From Bradyrhizobium prioriisuperbiae (GTDB taxonomy: Bacteria; Pseudomonadota; Alphaproteobacteria; Rhizobiales; Xanthobacteraceae): a DNA stretch of 64,000 nt. This document shows positions 34,902 to 43,597 of the stretch, in pieces. A program made the translations under genes and the position numbers. A model generated the notes under the pieces. It searched no databases. It had not been told where the DNA came from and saw only the letters and a list, made by a program, of their open reading frames with translations. Location of the stretch: the NCBI RefSeq assembly GCF_032397745.1, contig NZ_CP135921.1, positions 868,001 through 932,000 of the forward strand, in the 5' to 3' direction. Each line of letters starts with the position of its first letter. Position 1 is the stretch's first letter.

Positions 34902-35749
34902 CAGTGATCTCCCGCCTGGACCTGGATCTCTTCCGCCAGTTCGTCGCCGATGCGCGAAAGCAGACTGCGGAAGGTCGCATTCTCGTGCAGATGGCGCAGG
35001 TTGCGCGGCCGCGGAATATCGACCGGATGGACCGACTTGATGCGGCCGGGCCGGGCCGTCAGCACGGCGACGCGATCGCCCAGGGCAATCGCTTCCTGCA
35101 GATCATGGGTGATGAAGATCACCGTCTTGCGCTCGTCGGCCCACAATTCCAGCAGCAGGTTCTGCAACAGAAGCCGCGTCTGCGCATCCAACGGACCGAA
35201 CGGCTCGTCCATCACGAGGATTCGCGGCGAGAAGCACAACGCCCGCACGATGTTGCCGCGCTGACGCATTCCTCCCGATAGTTCGTAAGGGTAGCAATCG
35301 GCAAAATCCTGCAACCGGACCTTCTCGAGATAATACTGGCTGGTCTTGCGCCGCTCTGCCGCCGGCACTCCGCGCAGTTCGAGCGGAAACTCGACATTCT
35401 CGCGGAGCGTTCGCCAGGGATAGAGATTGTCGTTCTGCATCACATAGCCAACCGCCTTGCGATCGACCGATTCTGCGCCGTCCAAAAATATCTCGCCGCG
35501 CGAGGGACGTTCGAGCCCCACGAGGATGTTGAGGAGGGTCGACTTGCCGCAACCGCTGGGGCCGACCAGTGTCAGAAACTCCCCTTCCCTGACGTCGATC
35601 GAAAAGCCGTTGAGGGCGGTCACCGAACCGCGCTCGCTGCGGTAGGTCTTCACCACGTCCTTGAACTGGAGAATCATCTGGCGATCCGACTGGTCGGAAA
35701 CAATGAACGACCCAATGGCCAACGCAGTTTTGAGAGCCGGCTCTGTCAT
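34901..35749 (-). CDS. ABC transporter ATP-binding protein, NitT/TauT family
   Basis: A 282-residue ATPase. Walker A is GPSGCGKST, the signature LSGGMRQRGNIVRALC and Walker B ILVMDEPFGPLDAQ. ATG 35749 is preceded by AAGGAAG at five bases. Residues 1-24 are an extra tail before the nucleotide-binding domain, which begins MILQFKDVVKTY; an internal start at 35677 is possible. It lies 53 bases after the RidA gene in the same direction. Confidence 0.91.
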   Translation of the reverse strand: MTEPALKTALAIGSFIVSDQSDRQMILQFKDVVKTYRSERGSVTALNGFSIDVREGEFLTLVGPSGCGKSTLLNILVGLERPSRGEIFLDGAESVDRKAVGYVMQNDNLYPWRTLRENVEFPLELRGVPAAERRKTSQYYLEKVRLQDFADCYPYELSGGMRQRGNIVRALCFSPRILVMDEPFGPLDAQTRLLLQNLLLELWADERKTVIFITHDLQEAIALGDRVAVLTARPGRIKSVHPVDIPRPRNLRHLHENATFRSLLSRIGDELAEEIQVQAGDH

Positions 35750-35802
35750 GGGACTTCCTTCGGATCGATCGACCTCGACTTGGGCAACTCGTTTGGGGCA
35801 GT

Positions 35803-36201
35803 TCAGGACTGCAGCGCGACGGCCTCTATCTCGATGTCGAACTCCCAGGGCCAGGCGCCAACCGTGCAGAACGTCCGCGCGGGAGGATCCTTGGGGAAAT
35901 ACTCGGCATAGATCGCGTTGATGTCGGCGAAGTAGGCGCAGTTGACCGCATAGATCGTGACCTTCAGCACCTTGTCGAGCGAAGACCCCGCAACTTCGAG
36001 CGCCGCCTTCACGTTCTCAAGACATTGGCGCGTCTGCACCAGGATGTCGCCGCGAACCAGCTCGCCCGTGACGTGGTTGACCGGCGGCAGGCCGGAAACG
36101 AAAACGAAACCGTTGCCGCTGGTGACCGCGGACAAGGGAATTTTGCGTTCACCGGCGATCGCGCCGGACAATTTTCCAACCACGTAGGTCTTCTTTTCCA
36201 T
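35803..36201 (-). CDS. RidA family protein
   Basis: A 132-residue RidA protein, the third in the window. Motifs: GNGFVFVSGLPPVNHVTGELVRGDILVQTRQCLENVKAALEVAGSSLDKVLKVTIYAVNCAYFADINAIYAEYFPKDPPARTFCTVGAWPWEFDIEIEAVAL. The usual RidA arginine and final glutamate are at PPARTFCTVGAWPWEFDIEIEAVA. It is the first gene of the ABC operon running leftward and is divergent from the GntR regulator. It may process a nitrogen-containing substrate brought in by the importer. Confidence 0.9.
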   Translation of the reverse strand: MEKKTYVVGKLSGAIAGERKIPLSAVTSGNGFVFVSGLPPVNHVTGELVRGDILVQTRQCLENVKAALEVAGSSLDKVLKVTIYAVNCAYFADINAIYAEYFPKDPPARTFCTVGAWPWEFDIEIEAVALQS

Positions 36202-36245
36202 CGGACTTTTCCTTTCGCACGCCCTCGAATTTCAGAACCAAATCG

Positions 36246-36269
36246 GAGCCAATTTGCTTGTATTGACTC
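36246..36269. promoter_or_regulatory. Operator-like inverted repeat GAGCCAAT-N8-ATTGACTC
   Basis: The 8-base arms (36246-36253 and 36262-36269) match at seven of eight positions. They lie in the divergent space between RidA (36201) and the GntR gene (36412), within an AT-rich patch that runs to TATTGGTATATATAAGG (36271-36287). The CCAAT/ATTG spacing resembles the repeat at 10292, upstream of the operon with a related GntR gene. Confidence 0.45.
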
Positions 36270-36411
36270 GTATTGGTATATATAAGGTCGACAGAGTCAA
36301 GCGTACGACTGCTTAAATGTAGGCTTGGAAAAATATACTTGGTCCCTAATTGGTTCTGGATAAGGAGCCCGCGCCCTGCGCAAGCCGGGCAATTTGATTT
36401 TGAGGTCGAGA

Positions 36412-37167
36412 ATGCGAGAGAGAGTCGACGGCAATCTGCGTGACCGTGCCCATGTCGCGATGGGTGAGATACGCCGCTTCATTGAAGCCGGCATCGACAA
36501 GCAGTTGTTCCGGCCGGGCGACAAGCTGCCGACGGAGCGCGTGATCGCGGCCCAGTTCAGGACCGGCCGCAACACCGTTCGAAAGACGCTCGAGGCGCTG
36601 GAACAGGAGGGCGCCATCATCCGGGAGATCGGACGGGGCACCTATATCAAGGAGGCCCTGTCGCCCGGTGCTGTCGTGAGGGCGGCGGTGCCGAGCCTCG
36701 CAAACGGCCTGGCGGGATTGAACCTCGCGCAATCGGCGAGTCCGCGGGACCTGATGGAGTTTCGGCTTTCGCTGGAGCCCTTCATTGCTGAGCTATCCGT
36801 CGAGCGGGCCAACAGCACGGACATTGCGCAGATGCAGAAGGCGGTCGATCGGTCCAGAGTCGCAAAGAGCCTGCAGGCATTCGAGGATTGCGACGACCTG
36901 CTTCACCACACGATCGCGATTTCGACCCGCAATCCGCTGTTTGCCGCCTTTGCCGCCGTCGTCACCAAAATCCGCAATCAAGGCGACTGGGGCGCGCTGA
37001 AGAAGCAGACCCTGAACGAAAAGATGCGCGAGGTTCATACCGCCGAACACGTTCGCATCGTCGATGCGATCCGTCGCCGCAACGGGCCGGGCGCACAAAG
37101 CGCGATGAAGGCGCACCTGCAGAGCGTGCAGGCCATGATGTTCAAGGAAGAACGTTCACAAAAATGA
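36412..37167 (+). CDS. GntR-family regulator with FCD ligand domain
   Basis: A 251-residue transcription factor related to the one at 12577. The winged helix is RAHVAMGEIRRFIEAGIDKQLFRPGDKLPTERVIAAQFRTGRNTVRKTLEALEQEGAIIREIGRGTYI. The FCD part has EFRLSLEPFIAELSVERANSTDIAQMQKA and DDLLHHTIAISTRNPLF. ATG 36412 has GAGG eight bases upstream; a TTG six codons earlier is a weaker alternative. It diverges from the RidA/importer operon and is followed 22 bases later by an FAH-family enzyme, so it probably controls both. Confidence 0.88.
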   Translation: MRERVDGNLRDRAHVAMGEIRRFIEAGIDKQLFRPGDKLPTERVIAAQFRTGRNTVRKTLEALEQEGAIIREIGRGTYIKEALSPGAVVRAAVPSLANGLAGLNLAQSASPRDLMEFRLSLEPFIAELSVERANSTDIAQMQKAVDRSRVAKSLQAFEDCDDLLHHTIAISTRNPLFAAFAAVVTKIRNQGDWGALKKQTLNEKMREVHTAEHVRIVDAIRRRNGPGAQSAMKAHLQSVQAMMFKEERSQK

Positions 37168-37189
37168 GTGCCGGGGAGGAGTATTTGTC

Positions 37190-38134
37190 ATGCGGTTCGT
37201 CAGTTACGCAGGCCATGGCGGGGAATGCCTTGGAATCCTCATCCGGGATCAGATCATCGACGCGCAGGAATGTGCACGGCATCGCCGGCTCGACACGTCA
37301 ACCGTTTCCGATCTGGTCCGATTGATCGAGGCCTGTGTTCACGACGGACTGGATGTCGGCGCATTGTTCGACGATCCACCGGCCAGCGCCGTACATGATG
37401 CTTCGTCGGTCCTGCTGCGCGCGCCACTCCGGCCGTCGACCATACTGTGTGCGGGCAGCAATTATCGCGCGCACAATCTCGAAAAGGCCAATACGCCGCT
37501 GTCGGGCAAGGAACCGGAGTTTTTCGTCAAGACCGCCGATTGCGTGATTGGACCGGATGATGGCATCGTCTCGGACCGCAAGCTCACGAAGAAGCTCGAT
37601 TGCGAAACCGAGCTCGCCATCGTCATCGGCAAGCCGGGCCGTCACATTCCGGTCGAGCACGCGCTGGATCACGTCTTCGGCTACACCATCGTCAATGATG
37701 TGACGGCGCGCGACCGCCAGGTGCGAACCGCTCCCAGCGGAACCGTCTGGTACGAACTTGGGCGAGGAAAGGCCTTCGATACAAGTGCGCCGCTCGGACC
37801 CGTCGTCGTGACGTCGGACGAAATCGCCAATCCACAAGCGCTGCATATTTCGATGCGGATCAATGGCGAACTGCGCCAGAGCAGTTCGACATCAGACATG
37901 ATCTGGTCATGCGCCGATCTCATTCATTTCTTTTCGACCAATTTCACGCTGAAACCCGGAATGGTCATCATTACCGGCTCGCCGGCCGGAACGGCATGGT
38001 CGACCGATCGCGAATTGGGCGGCACCTGGACGCCGGCCCCCGGTCTCATTCCGGCCTCCCGCTATTGCTTACCCGGGGATCTGATCGAGTGCGAGGTCGA
38101 GAAGATTGGAATACTCAAGAATTATGTCTTGTGA
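37190..38134 (+). CDS. Fumarylacetoacetate hydrolase (FAH) family protein, second copy
   Basis: A 314-residue FAH-fold enzyme. Motifs: ILCAGSNYRAHNLE, GKEPEFFVKTADCVIGPDDGI, KLDCETELAIVIGK with the acidic metal ligands, NDVTARDRQ, KAFDTSAPLGPVVV and IITGSPAGTAW. It differs from the gene at 2995 in length and in the final third, so it is a distinct enzyme rather than a recent copy. GGGGAGGAG lies before ATG 37190. It lies directly after the GntR gene. Confidence 0.85.
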   Translation: MRFVSYAGHGGECLGILIRDQIIDAQECARHRRLDTSTVSDLVRLIEACVHDGLDVGALFDDPPASAVHDASSVLLRAPLRPSTILCAGSNYRAHNLEKANTPLSGKEPEFFVKTADCVIGPDDGIVSDRKLTKKLDCETELAIVIGKPGRHIPVEHALDHVFGYTIVNDVTARDRQVRTAPSGTVWYELGRGKAFDTSAPLGPVVVTSDEIANPQALHISMRINGELRQSSSTSDMIWSCADLIHFFSTNFTLKPGMVIITGSPAGTAWSTDRELGGTWTPAPGLIPASRYCLPGDLIECEVEKIGILKNYVL

Positions 38135-38429
38135 CGGTAGCCATCACGCGAAGCATTCTCACGCTCGGTTCAGCAGCTACTCACGTTGGTTGTCCCTGGA
38201 TTTATTTCATTGATTTCCCGGTACGCCCATCGTGCACACGCCACCTTCGAACTAACTGAAAAAACTGAATCAATGGCTGTAACGGCGAGGCCTCACCCGA
38301 TCCTGTGCGAATTGGCAAGCCAACATGGGGGCAATGCCGAGCGGCCTGTGTGCTCGACCCATTATCGAGCGGGGGTAGCACTCCCCAACCGGAGGCGTAT
38401 CGTACAGTGTAGTAGAGTATCGTGGACTT
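38135..38429. other. No gene seen; junction next to tRNA-Glu
   Basis: These 295 bases separate the accessory-like region from the tRNA. I find no family pattern, no integrase and no obvious second copy of the tRNA 3' end. If the left part is an island integrated at this tRNA, its attachment site should be in this stretch. Confidence 0.35.
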
Positions 38430-38504
38430 TGGCGCTCCCTAGGGGAATCGAACCCCTGTTTCAGCCTTGAGAGGGCCGCGTCCTAACCGCTAGACGAAGG
38501 GAGC
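38430..38504 (-). tRNA. tRNA-Glu (anticodon CTC)
   Basis: On the minus strand, 75 bases including an encoded CCA fold as a tRNA: acceptor stem GCTCCCT (38498-38504) with AGGGAGC (38434-38440), the D loop TCGTCTAGCGGTTAGGACG, the anticodon loop CTCTCAA, and a T arm with GGTTCGATTCC. The loop reads C-T-CTC-A-A, so the anticodon is CTC, decoding GAG (Glu). The 3' end faces the accessory-like region to the left. Confidence 0.95.
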
Positions 38505-38615
38505 GTTGCGGCAGGGAATAACCGCGAATGGGCGCAACTGCAAGGTCACAATGCACCGGCGGCGGGACGAAAATGGCACTGAGACGCCGCCGATTCACCT
38601 TGGCGCAAAAAAGCC

Positions 38616-38948
38616 CTACGGCTCGCTGGCAAATTTCAGGCGGCCGGCGGGTTTCAGGGTGCGGGCGTCGAAGGTGCGGATTTCGGTGGTTCCGCCGATC
38701 TCCAGGGTGACAACCAGGCGGTCGCCGGAGATCCCGGTGGCCACAATTTTGGCGCCCCGCGGCAGGGTCGCGGTCAGGTCAGCGATGGGCGCACTTCCCT
38801 CGCTCTTGAAAAGACGGTAGCCGATGGCAATGAACACCGCCGCGATGCCGAGGCCGGTGGTGAGCCCCGCAATCAGCATCATGCGCCGCACTTTGGCGGC
38901 CATCAGCGCGGTTTGTTCCGGATTTGGGTCGGTTACGGTCTCGGTCAT
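38616..38948 (-). CDS. Small single-span membrane protein, DUF6476-like
   Basis: A 110-residue protein with one hydrophobic span (MMLIAGLTTGLGIAAVFIAIGYRLF, residues 23-47), an N-terminal basic cytosolic end and an outward C-terminal domain (PIADLTATLPRGAKIVATGISGDRLVVTLEIGGTTEIRTFDARTL). A small DUF6476-type protein next to an RluA synthase is what I recall from related genomes. It is divergent from that gene with 25 bases between the starts. Function unknown. Confidence 0.7.
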   Translation of the reverse strand: MTETVTDPNPEQTALMAAKVRRMMLIAGLTTGLGIAAVFIAIGYRLFKSEGSAPIADLTATLPRGAKIVATGISGDRLVVTLEIGGTTEIRTFDARTLKPAGRLKFASEP

Positions 38949-38973
38949 GCGGCCCCTTCAAGCAGGTTTGGCG

Positions 38974-40020
38974 ATGAGTGACAATGCGCTTCAGGACGAC
39001 GACGATTTGCCCGAGGGCGCGGGCTCGGTCGTCGGTCCACGGCAGGTGATCGTCGCCGGCGACGAGAAGGCGTCGCGGCTCGACCGCGTGCTCGCCGTGC
39101 GCAGCCCGGACCTGTCGCGCTCCCGGCTGAAGGCGCTGATCCTGGCCGGCCAAGTCTCGATCGGCGGCCAGCCGATACGCGATCCCTCCCATCAGGTCAC
39201 GGCGGGCACGACCATTATCGTTGACGTGCCGCCGGCGGTGGCGCCGGAGCCCGAAGGCGAAAACATCCCGCTCGATATCGTCTACGAGGACGACGACCTC
39301 ATCGTCCTCAACAAGCCGAAGGGCCTGGTGGTGCACCCCGCCGCCGGCCACGAAACCGGGACACTTGTGAACGCGCTGATCGCCCATTGCGGCGCCAGTC
39401 TTTCAGGCATCGGCGGGGTGCGCCGGCCCGGCATCGTGCATCGCCTGGACAAGGATACCACCGGTCTGATGGTGGCGGCGAAGAACGACCGCGCCCATGC
39501 CTCGCTCACCGCCCAATTCGCCGACCACGGCCGCACCGGGGCGCTGCGCCGTGGCTACATGGCGTTCGCCTGGGGGGCGCCGAACCGCCATCGCGGCACG
39601 GTCGACGCGCCAATCGACCGCCATCCCCATGCGCGGGAAAAAATGGCGGTGCGCGAGAGCGGCCGCCACGCCATCACCCATTGGGAGGTGATGGAGAGCT
39701 TTACAGGGCGTGACGGCAAGCCTGTGGCCTCGCTGCTCGCCTGCCAGCTCGAGACCGGGCGGACCCATCAGATCCGGGTCCACCTCGCTCATATCGGCCA
39801 CCCGCTGATGGGTGACGACGTCTATGGCTCGGGCTTCAAGACCAAAGCCAAGCAGCTTGAGCCGGCAGCCCAAACCGCCCTGGAGGCCCTCGGCCGCCAA
39901 GCGCTACACGCATACCTCTTGACCCTGGAGCATCCGAAAACCGGGGAAATTTTGCACTGGGAGGCGGCCTTTCCGGAGGATTTGCTTCTCCTGCAAAAAG
40001 CCCTCGGCGCGGCGGGATGA
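38974..40020 (+). CDS. RluA/RluD-family pseudouridine synthase
   Basis: A 348-residue enzyme that makes pseudouridine in ribosomal RNA, usually 23S. It has an N-terminal S4-like domain (RLDRVLAVRSPDLSRSRLKALILAGQVSIGGQPIRDPSHQV) and the catalytic motif HRLDKDTTGLMV. The loop LETGRTHQIRVHLAHIGHPLMGDDVYG is typical. ATG 38974 was chosen because the S4 domain starts soon after, and the upstream in-frame residues are antisense to the DUF6476 gene. Next to rpoH, a common order in this group. Confidence 0.9.
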   Translation: MSDNALQDDDDLPEGAGSVVGPRQVIVAGDEKASRLDRVLAVRSPDLSRSRLKALILAGQVSIGGQPIRDPSHQVTAGTTIIVDVPPAVAPEPEGENIPLDIVYEDDDLIVLNKPKGLVVHPAAGHETGTLVNALIAHCGASLSGIGGVRRPGIVHRLDKDTTGLMVAAKNDRAHASLTAQFADHGRTGALRRGYMAFAWGAPNRHRGTVDAPIDRHPHAREKMAVRESGRHAITHWEVMESFTGRDGKPVASLLACQLETGRTHQIRVHLAHIGHPLMGDDVYGSGFKTKAKQLEPAAQTALEALGRQALHAYLLTLEHPKTGEILHWEAAFPEDLLLLQKALGAAG

Positions 40021-40241
40021 CGCAGGCCTTCTTGAAAACGACCAAGATTACAATAGTTTAAGGCGTGTCACAGCAACGTGACAGGTCAGTATCCTTCCCC
40101 TAACGGCCCCCGTTCGTGTATTGTGCACCTGCGCTGGATGTCCCAGCGCGGAACATTGCAGTCCTACTGGCTTTGACACAGCAGCAGGCCCTGCCTGACC
40201 CGCCGCTATCGGGGGTCTGAAACACTCTGGAGGGCGCAAGA

Positions 40242-41147
40242 ATGGCCCGAGCAGCATCATTACCGGTTCTCAGCGGAGAATCCGGTCTTGCACATTACCT
40301 CGCCGAGATCCGCAAATTCCCCATGCTGGAACCCCAGCAGGAGTACATGCTTGCACGCCGTTGGCGCGAGCATGACGATCGCGACGCGGCACATCAACTC
40401 GTCACCAGCCATCTCCGGCTCGTCGCCAAGATCGCCATGGGCTATCGCGGCTACGGCCTGCCGATCGCCGAGGTCGTCTCGGAAGGCAACGTCGGCCTGA
40501 TGCAGGCGGTGAAGCGCTTTGAGCCGGAAAAAGGCTTCCGTCTGGCCACCTACGCTATGTGGTGGATCAAGGCGTCGATTCAAGAATACATCCTGCGGTC
40601 GTGGTCGCTCGTGAAAATGGGCACCACCGCGAACCAGAAGAAGCTGTTCTTCAACCTGCGTAAGGCGAAGAGCAAGATTTCGGCCCTGGAAGAAGGCGAT
40701 ATGCGCCCCGACCAGGTCAAGCTGATCGCGAAGCGCCTCGGCGTGACGGAACAAGACGTTGTCGACATGAACCGCCGTCTCGGCGGCGATGCGTCGCTCA
40801 ACGCGCCGATCCGTGACGATGGCGAACCGGGCGAATGGCAGGACTGGCTGGTCGATAACTCGCCGAGCCAGGAATCCATCATGGCCGAGAGCGAGGAATA
40901 CGATCATCGCCGCGACGCGCTGCAGGGCGCGATGGGCGTGCTCAATCCGCGCGAACGCCGCATCTTCGAGGCCCGTCGCCTTGCGGATGACCCGATGACG
41001 CTGGAAGACCTCGCCGCCGAATTCGGCGTGTCGCGCGAACGCGTGCGGCAGATCGAAGTCCGCGCCTTCGAGAAGGTGCAGGCGGCGGTCAAGTCGACCA
41101 TCGCCCGGCAGCACGATCAGACCCGCGAGCTCGCGCACGCGCACTGA
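40242..41147 (+). CDS. rpoH: RNA polymerase heat-shock sigma factor RpoH (sigma-32)
   Basis: A 301-residue sigma factor directing RNA polymerase to heat-shock promoters. Region 2 contains LVAKIAMGYRGYGLPIAEVVSEGNVGLMQAVKRFEPEKGFRLATYAMWWIKASIQEYI; the RpoH box QKKLFFNLR is at residues 132-140; region 4 has MTLEDLAAEFGVSRERVRQIEVRAFEKVQ. It is followed by a strong terminator. Upstream, a 6-base-arm inverted repeat TGTCAC-AGCAAC-GTGACA lies at 40066-40083 and might affect its expression; promoter boxes were not clear. Other RpoH copies are common in Bradyrhizobium. Confidence 0.95.
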   Translation: MARAASLPVLSGESGLAHYLAEIRKFPMLEPQQEYMLARRWREHDDRDAAHQLVTSHLRLVAKIAMGYRGYGLPIAEVVSEGNVGLMQAVKRFEPEKGFRLATYAMWWIKASIQEYILRSWSLVKMGTTANQKKLFFNLRKAKSKISALEEGDMRPDQVKLIAKRLGVTEQDVVDMNRRLGGDASLNAPIRDDGEPGEWQDWLVDNSPSQESIMAESEEYDHRRDALQGAMGVLNPRERRIFEARRLADDPMTLEDLAAEFGVSRERVRQIEVRAFEKVQAAVKSTIARQHDQTRELAHAH

Positions 41148-41174
41148 TCCGACGCGAGAGAGCAACAGATGACG

Positions 41175-41202
41175 AAAAGCCGGCGGTGACGCCGGCTTTT
41201 TT
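41175..41202 (+). terminator. Rho-independent terminator after rpoH
   Basis: AAAAGCCGGCG and CGCCGGCTTTTTT form an 11-base stem with a GTGA loop (41186-41189), followed by a T run ending at 41202. It lies 28 bases past the rpoH stop. Confidence 0.93.
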
Positions 41203-41236
41203 GTTGGGGGTGAACGCAACGCGATTGCTGTGTGTG

Positions 41237-41270
41237 GCCCGGATGAGCGCGCAAGCGCGATATCCGGGGC
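41237..41270. repeat. REP-like palindrome (GCCCGGAT-GAGCG type)
   Basis: GCCCGGAT and ATATCCGGGGC at the two ends flank a GAGCGCGCAAGCGCG core. It belongs to the same family as the repeat at 41892-41973. The whole 41148-41506 interval lies between rpoH and a small gene and has no other gene; a second terminator is at 41399-41425. Confidence 0.65.
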
Positions 41271-41398
41271 CGATGCAAACCCGGGTATCGCTTCCGCCTT
41301 CGCGCTCTGCGCTTCGGCGGATTCTCGCCCGCCAAAGCGCGAACAGCGAGCGCAGGCGGGTCGCTCACCCGGGCGACGAAGTGTGACGAATCTCACAG

Positions 41399-41425
41399 AA
41401 GCCGACGGTAAAGCCGGCTTTTTTT
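41399..41425 (+). terminator. Second, weaker terminator-like hairpin
   Basis: AAGCCGAC and GCCGGCTT pair with one mismatch around a GGTAAA loop, and T7 follows. It is similar in sequence to the terminator just after rpoH, and may be a derived copy. Confidence 0.65.
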
Positions 41426-41506
41426 ATTGCGCCAACCGAAGCCGATCCGTGAACCCGTCTTTTCGACAGGTCGACTAATCGGAAAGTGCAGCCGTTGGAG
41501 GCCACC

Positions 41507-41845
41507 ATGTCCATCATACTTCGCAGCAGTGTCGGCGCGTTTGACGAAGCTTTTCTGCGCAGGCTTCCAGCGATTGAAAAAGCGCTAACGGCCCGTGGCC
41601 TCGCGCCCTCGCGATTCCTGATCTCAAAAGACCGTTCGCTCGCCGATCCCCCGAACTGGGACTACACCATCTTCCTCGACGATGAATTCTGCCGGGTGAC
41701 GCAGCCGGACGACATCACGCTGCTGGATTATTTCGACGCGTGCGGCCGGGTGCTGGACGACGAAGCCGCTTCGCTGCACACGACGGACAGCGAGTACATG
41801 GCGGCGAACCTGTTGCGCTGGATCGAGCTGCTGGCGGTCGTCTGA
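41507..41845 (+). CDS. Small hypothetical protein
   Basis: A 112-residue protein not recognised as a known family. It starts MSIILRSSVGAFDEAFLRRLPAIEKALTARG and continues ILDDEFCRVTQPDDITLLDYFDACGRVLDDEAASLHTTDSEYMAANLLRWIELL. It is acidic with no hydrophobic span. ATG 41507 has GGAGG five bases upstream, and a leader ATG earlier in the frame is not better. A short palindrome with a T-run (41896-41930) follows and may stop its transcript. Confidence 0.6.
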   Translation: MSIILRSSVGAFDEAFLRRLPAIEKALTARGLAPSRFLISKDRSLADPPNWDYTIFLDDEFCRVTQPDDITLLDYFDACGRVLDDEAASLHTTDSEYMAANLLRWIELLAVV

Positions 41846-41891
41846 CCACGCAGATCGACCTGTCGCGAACACTTCCGAGATCCAACATCAT

Positions 41892-41973
41892 GTAGCCCGG
41901 ATGAGCGTCAGCGACATCCGGGACTTTTTTGACCGCGCACGCCCCCGGATATCGCTCCGCTCATCCGGGCTAC
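41892..41973. repeat. REP-like element with 16-base inverted arms
   Basis: GTAGCCCGGATGAGCG (41892-41907) and its exact reverse complement (41958-41973) enclose two sub-hairpins, CCCGGAT-ATCCGGG and CCCCGGAT-ATCCGGG-like arms. The first is followed by six T. Such REP or BIME-like repeats are scattered through Bradyrhizobium genomes between genes. It sits between a plus-strand small gene and the garD gene. Confidence 0.78.
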
Positions 41974-41984
41974 GTCAGAATCGC

Positions 41985-43535
41985 CTAGGTCACCGGCCCG
42001 GGATTGAACAGCGCCAGTGCGTTGTGGATGCCCCAGTGATCGGCCCAGGTGGTCTTGCGGCCGCTGGCGACATCGAGCATCAGGCGAAAGATCTCCCAGC
42101 CCACCTCTTCGATGGTCGCTTCCCCCGTGGCGATGGTGCCGGCGTCGATGTCGATCAGATCGTGCCAGCGCTTCTTGAGGTCGCTGCGGGTCGACACCTT
42201 GATCACCGGGGCGGCCGCTAAACCATAGGGCGTGCCGCGGCCGGTGGTGAAGACGTGCAGGGTCATGCCGGAGGCCAGTTGCAGCGTGCCGCAGACGAAA
42301 TCGCTGGCTGGCGTCGCGGCAAAAATCAAACCCTTCTCGCGCACGCGCTCGCCCGGCGCGAGCACGCCGGCGATCGGGCTGGTGCCCGACTTGATTACCG
42401 AGCCCATCGCCTTCTCGACGATGTTGGACAGGCCGCCCTTCTTGTTGCCCGGCGTGGTGTTGGCGCTGCGGTCGGCGGCGCCGGTTTCGAGATAACGGTC
42501 GTACCAGTCCATCTCGCGGATCAGCGCATCGGCGACGCTCTGGTTGACCGCGCGCGGGGTCAGCAGGTGGATCGCATCGCGCACCTCGGTGACTTCCGAG
42601 AACATCACCGTGCCGCCGGCGCGCACCAGCAGATCCGCGGCAAAACCCAGCGCGGGGTTGGCGGTGACGCCGGAGAACGCATCGCTGCCGCCGCACTGCA
42701 TGCCGACCACGAGATCGGCCGCGGGGCAGGTTTCGCGCTGCCTGCGGTTGAGCACCTCGAGCCGCTGTTCGGCCATGGTGACGATGCTGGTGACGATCTC
42801 GTTGAAACCCGTCAGCCGCTCGTCCTGCATACGGACGATGTCGTCGGAATCCTCCACGATCCCTTCCGGCAGCAGCAGCTCTGGCTGCAGCTTCTCGCAG
42901 CCGAGGCTGACCACCAGAACCTCGCCGCCGAAATTGGGATTGCGGGCGAGATTCTGCAAAGTGCGAATCGGCACCGCAGCGCCGGGGGCATTGATGGCGA
43001 CACCGCAGCCATAGGCGTGGGTGACGGTGACCACGTCGTCGACATTGGGATATTTCGGCAGCAACTCTTCGCGGATCCGCTTCAGCGCGAATTCGACGGT
43101 GCCGGCCACGCACTGCACGCTGGTGCTGATGGCCAGGATGTTGCGGGTGCCGACCGAGCCGTCGGCATTGCGGTAGCCCTCGAACGTATAGCCTTCGAGC
43201 GGCGGCTGCGCGGAGACCGTGCCACGCGACTTCGGCAGGTCGCTCAGCCGCGGCGCATCCGGCATCACCACCAGGGATTCCTTGACCCAGCTGCCCCTCG
43301 CGATGTCGGCGGCGGCATGGCCGATCACCTCGCCATAACGCCGGATGATCTCTCCCTCCGCGATGTCGTCCAGCGCCACCTTGTGTCCCTGTGGAATCTG
43401 CTCGACCAGCCGCAGCCCGCCGGCGAATTCGGCGCCGGGATGAAGACCGCCGCTGTTGGCGACGATGGCGACATTGTCGTCATCGCGCATGCGGATGTAG
43501 AGCGGCTTGCCGGAGGACGGTTGCAGCTGCGCCAT
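41985..43535 (-). CDS. garD: Galactarate/altronate dehydratase (UxaA/GarD family)
   Basis: A 516-residue iron-dependent dehydratase. The N-terminal SAF domain lies in residues 8-85 and the UxaA body has [65 protein letters not shown] and FNPGPVT at the end. These are characteristic of galactarate dehydratase GarD (converting galactarate to 5-keto-4-deoxyglucarate); altronate dehydratase is a close alternative. It fits with the decarboxylating dehydratase KdgD next to it, which uses that product. Confidence 0.87.
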   Translation of the reverse strand: MAQLQPSSGKPLYIRMRDDDNVAIVANSGGLHPGAEFAGGLRLVEQIPQGHKVALDDIAEGEIIRRYGEVIGHAAADIARGSWVKESLVVMPDAPRLSDLPKSRGTVSAQPPLEGYTFEGYRNADGSVGTRNILAISTSVQCVAGTVEFALKRIREELLPKYPNVDDVVTVTHAYGCGVAINAPGAAVPIRTLQNLARNPNFGGEVLVVSLGCEKLQPELLLPEGIVEDSDDIVRMQDERLTGFNEIVTSIVTMAEQRLEVLNRRQRETCPAADLVVGMQCGGSDAFSGVTANPALGFAADLLVRAGGTVMFSEVTEVRDAIHLLTPRAVNQSVADALIREMDWYDRYLETGAADRSANTTPGNKKGGLSNIVEKAMGSVIKSGTSPIAGVLAPGERVREKGLIFAATPASDFVCGTLQLASGMTLHVFTTGRGTPYGLAAAPVIKVSTRSDLKKRWHDLIDIDAGTIATGEATIEEVGWEIFRLMLDVASGRKTTWADHWGIHNALALFNPGPVT

Positions 43536-43597
43536 GGTCTTCTCCCGTTTTGCGCGCCTTGTTCGAACGGCGCACCTGCGATCACCTTAGTTCGATA

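Noticed and set aside
40031..40060. Possible promoter boxes (CTTGAA, TACAAT) before rpoH
   Set aside because: The spacing between the two boxes is about 11-12 bases, too short for a sigma-70 promoter, and the sigma-32 -10 pattern was not seen.
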